Shown piece by piece: positions 62,213 to 64,000 of a DNA stretch of 64,000 bases; position 1 is the first letter of the stretch, and every line of letters starts with the position of its first letter. Below the pieces are notes generated by a model. The model did no database searches. It saw only the letters and a program-made list of their open reading frames with translations, and had not been told where the DNA came from. Source of the DNA: Enterobacter asburiae (lineage in GTDB: Bacteria; Pseudomonadota; Gammaproteobacteria; Enterobacterales; Enterobacteriaceae); assembly GCF_007035645.1 (NCBI RefSeq), contig NZ_AP019632.1, positions 992,001 through 1,056,000 on the forward strand, given 5' to 3'. The position numbers were made by a program, and so were the translations under genes.

Positions 62213-62950
62213 ATGTCTCAACTCAAAGCGCAGCTGCGCCGCGATGGTTTTACGTTTAAACAATTTTTTGTCGCGCACGATCGCTGTGCCATGAAGGTCG
62301 GTACAGACGGTATTTTACTGGGAGCGTGGGCGCCTGTCGCAGGTGTTAAGCGTATTCTTGATATCGGTACCGGCAGCGGGCTGGTGGCGCTGATGCTGGC
62401 GCAGCGTACGGAAGAACATGTCATCATTGATGCCGTCGAACTGGACGCGCAGGCCGCAGAGCAGGCGAGTGACAATATGGCCGAATCCCCCTGGGCAGCA
62501 CGAATGAAGGTGGAATGCGCAGATGTGCTCGCCTGGGCGCCTGAACAAACCGCTCGTTACGATCTGATCGTCAGCAACCCTCCCTACTACGAGCCCGGCG
62601 TTGAGTGCGGGACACCCGAGCGTGAACAGGCGCGTTATACCGGCTCCCTCGATCATAAAGCGCTGCTCACCAGCGCCGCAGAACTCATCTCCGAAGAGGG
62701 TTTTTTCTGTGTGGTCCTGCCAGAGAGTACCGGCAACACCTTCATCGGTATCGCGCAGGAGATCGGCTGGACGTTACGTCTGCGTACCGATATTTCGGAT
62801 ACGGAAGGTCGACTGCCGCACCGCGTGCTGCTGGCTCTGTCGCCAAAAGAGGGGGAATGCTTTAATGACCGAATGGTTATCCGTGGGCCAGACCAGCGTT
62901 ATTCCGAAGATTACACTGCCCTGACCCAGGCGTTTTATCTGTTTATGTAA
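62213..62950 (+). CDS. trmN6: tRNA1(Val) (adenine37-N6)-methyltransferase
   Basis: 245 residues from ATG 62213 ([20 protein letters not shown]), E. coli YfiC length. SAM motif DIGTGSG (50-56) and the N6-adenine catalytic motif NPPYY (122-126). The same frame is open far upstream against srmB, which is not coding. Its 3' end overlaps that of nadB by 16 bases. Confidence 0.96.
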   Translation: MSQLKAQLRRDGFTFKQFFVAHDRCAMKVGTDGILLGAWAPVAGVKRILDIGTGSGLVALMLAQRTEEHVIIDAVELDAQAAEQASDNMAESPWAARMKVECADVLAWAPEQTARYDLIVSNPPYYEPGVECGTPEREQARYTGSLDHKALLTSAAELISEEGFFCVVLPESTGNTFIGIAQEIGWTLRLRTDISDTEGRLPHRVLLALSPKEGECFNDRMVIRGPDQRYSEDYTALTQAFYLFM

Positions 62951-64000
62951 ACCTGCGGGGAGAGTATCGACGGGCCGGATTCAGCAAGCTGATCCGGGTA
63001 GTCCAGGGTATAGTGCAGCCCGCGGCTCTCTTTACGCATCATCGCGCAGCGAACAATCAGCTCGGCAACCTGCACCAGATTGCGCAGCTCCAGCAGATTA
63101 TTGGATACGCGGAAATTAGCATAATACTCATCAATTTCCTGCTGCAGCATGGTGATGCGGCGCAAGGCGCGTTCCAGGCGTTTCGTGGTGCGCACAATCC
63201 CTACGTAGTCCCACATAAACAGCCGTAGCTCATGCCAGTTGTGCTGGATCACAACCAGCTCGTCCGGATTATCCACGCGGCTTTCATCCCAGGCTGGCAG
63301 GTGCTCTGTCTCGCGGGCGTAAGGCATGCGCTTCGTGATGTCTTCCGCCGCCGACCAGCCGTACACCAGACACTCAAGCAGCGAGTTAGAGGCCATACGG
63401 TTCGCGCCGTGAAGTCCGGTATAGCTGACCTCACCGATAGCATACAGACCGTCTACGTCAGTACGTCCATGATCGTCAACCATTACGCCACCGCAGGTAT
63501 AGTGGGCCGCTGGCACAATGGGCACCGGGTCGCGCGTTAAATCAATGCCAAGATTGAGCAGCTTTTCATAAATCATCGGGAAATGCTGGCGAATGAACTC
63601 TGCTGGCTTATGGCTGATATCGAGATACATGCAGTCTACGCCAAGGCGCTTCATTTCATGATCGATGGCGCGGGCAACGATGTCACGCGGGGCAAGTTCA
63701 CCCCGGGCGTCAAAGTCGGGCATAAAGCGTGAGCCATCAGGGCGTTTCAGATACGCGCCTTCACCGCGCAGGGCTTCCGTCAGCAGGAAGTTGCGCGCCT
63801 GGGGATGGAACAGGGCTGTTGGGTGAAACTGATTAAACTCGAGGTTCGCCACCCGGCAGCCAGCGCGCCAGGCCATCGCGATACCGTCTCCGGAGGCTAT
63901 GTCCGGGTTCGTGGTGTACTGATACACCTTGGAGGCACCGCCCGTCGCCAGTACCACAGCCTTCGCCTGACAGGTCTCCACCTTCTCTTTATTACGATTC
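62935..64000 (-). CDS. nadB: L-aspartate oxidase (C-terminal part, gene starts outside window)
   Basis: About 355 codons to the window edge; no start is included. FAD-dependent oxidase of the succinate dehydrogenase/fumarate reductase flavoprotein family: [54 protein letters not shown], and [20 protein letters not shown]. Converts L-aspartate to iminoaspartate, first step of de novo NAD synthesis. Ends overlapping trmN6. Confidence 0.97.
   Translation of the reverse strand, partial: NRNKEKVETCQAKAVVLATGGASKVYQYTTNPDIASGDGIAMAWRAGCRVANLEFNQFHPTALFHPQARNFLLTEALRGEGAYLKRPDGSRFMPDFDARGELAPRDIVARAIDHEMKRLGVDCMYLDISHKPAEFIRQHFPMIYEKLLNLGIDLTRDPVPIVPAAHYTCGGVMVDDHGRTDVDGLYAIGEVSYTGLHGANRMASNSLLECLVYGWSAAEDITKRMPYARETEHLPAWDESRVDNPDELVVIQHNWHELRLFMWDYVGIVRTTKRLERALRRITMLQQEIDEYYANFRVSNNLLELRNLVQVAELIVRCAMMRKESRGLHYTLDYPDQLAESGPSILSPQVYINR

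Overview
The window is a chromosome segment of a gamma-proteobacterium of the family Enterobacteriaceae, most like the Enterobacter cloacae group or a close relative such as Lelliottia. The gene order from ssrA-smpB through recN, grpE, ffh, trmD, aroF-tyrA, pheA, clpB, one rRNA operon, kgtP, pssA, ung and srmB to nadB is the conserved enteric backbone near 57 min of the E. coli map. The proteins are close to, but clearly different from, those of E. coli. The genus is inferred from memory of protein and 16S sequence, not from a search.

Accessory half (1-18372). Bases 1-7144 (minus strand) hold the N-terminal ~2380 codons of a BapA-type biofilm adhesin with about 22 Ig-like repeats; its end lies outside the window. 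After an AT-rich spacer come a TPR protein, an ECF-like sigma factor with a translationally coupled anti-sigma factor, a YceI-like protein, a repeat-rich periplasmic protein, a probable 27-codon membrane protein, and a two-gene unit that looks like a glycine-zipper toxin with a partner. Then comes a P4-type satellite remnant at the 3' end of ssrA: delta/Ogr zinc-finger activator, psu, a cos-like site, an AT-rich SIR2-HerA anti-phage pair, and a P4-family integrase. The order psu-cos-cargo-int is that of the known P4 defence hotspot.

Core half (18373-64000). Trans-translation genes (ssrA, smpB) are followed by ratAB, bamE, SOS-controlled recN, nadK, heat-shock grpE, corB, ypjD, ffh and the rpsP-rimM-trmD-rplS operon. 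A DUF2946/PepSY pair is followed by the yfiR-dgcN-yfiB cyclic-di-GMP module. Next are the aromatic amino acid genes aroF-tyrA (TyrR boxes) and pheLA (attenuator), separated by an SMP-30 family gene. Then raiA, bamD, rluD, pgeF, clpB, the rrnG-like operon (16S, tRNA-Glu, 23S, 5S), kgtP, yfiM, pssA, patZ, tapT, trxC, yfiF, ung, FNR-controlled grcA, srmB, trmN6 and the partial nadB.

The strongest leads are the SIR2-HerA unit placed 12 bases behind int in a stripped P4 satellite, the unassigned toxin/partner-like pair at 11338-12530, the sigma/anti-sigma module next to the giant adhesin, and several non-standard starts (ATC or GTG for the sigma factor, TTG for its anti-sigma factor, CTG for corB).
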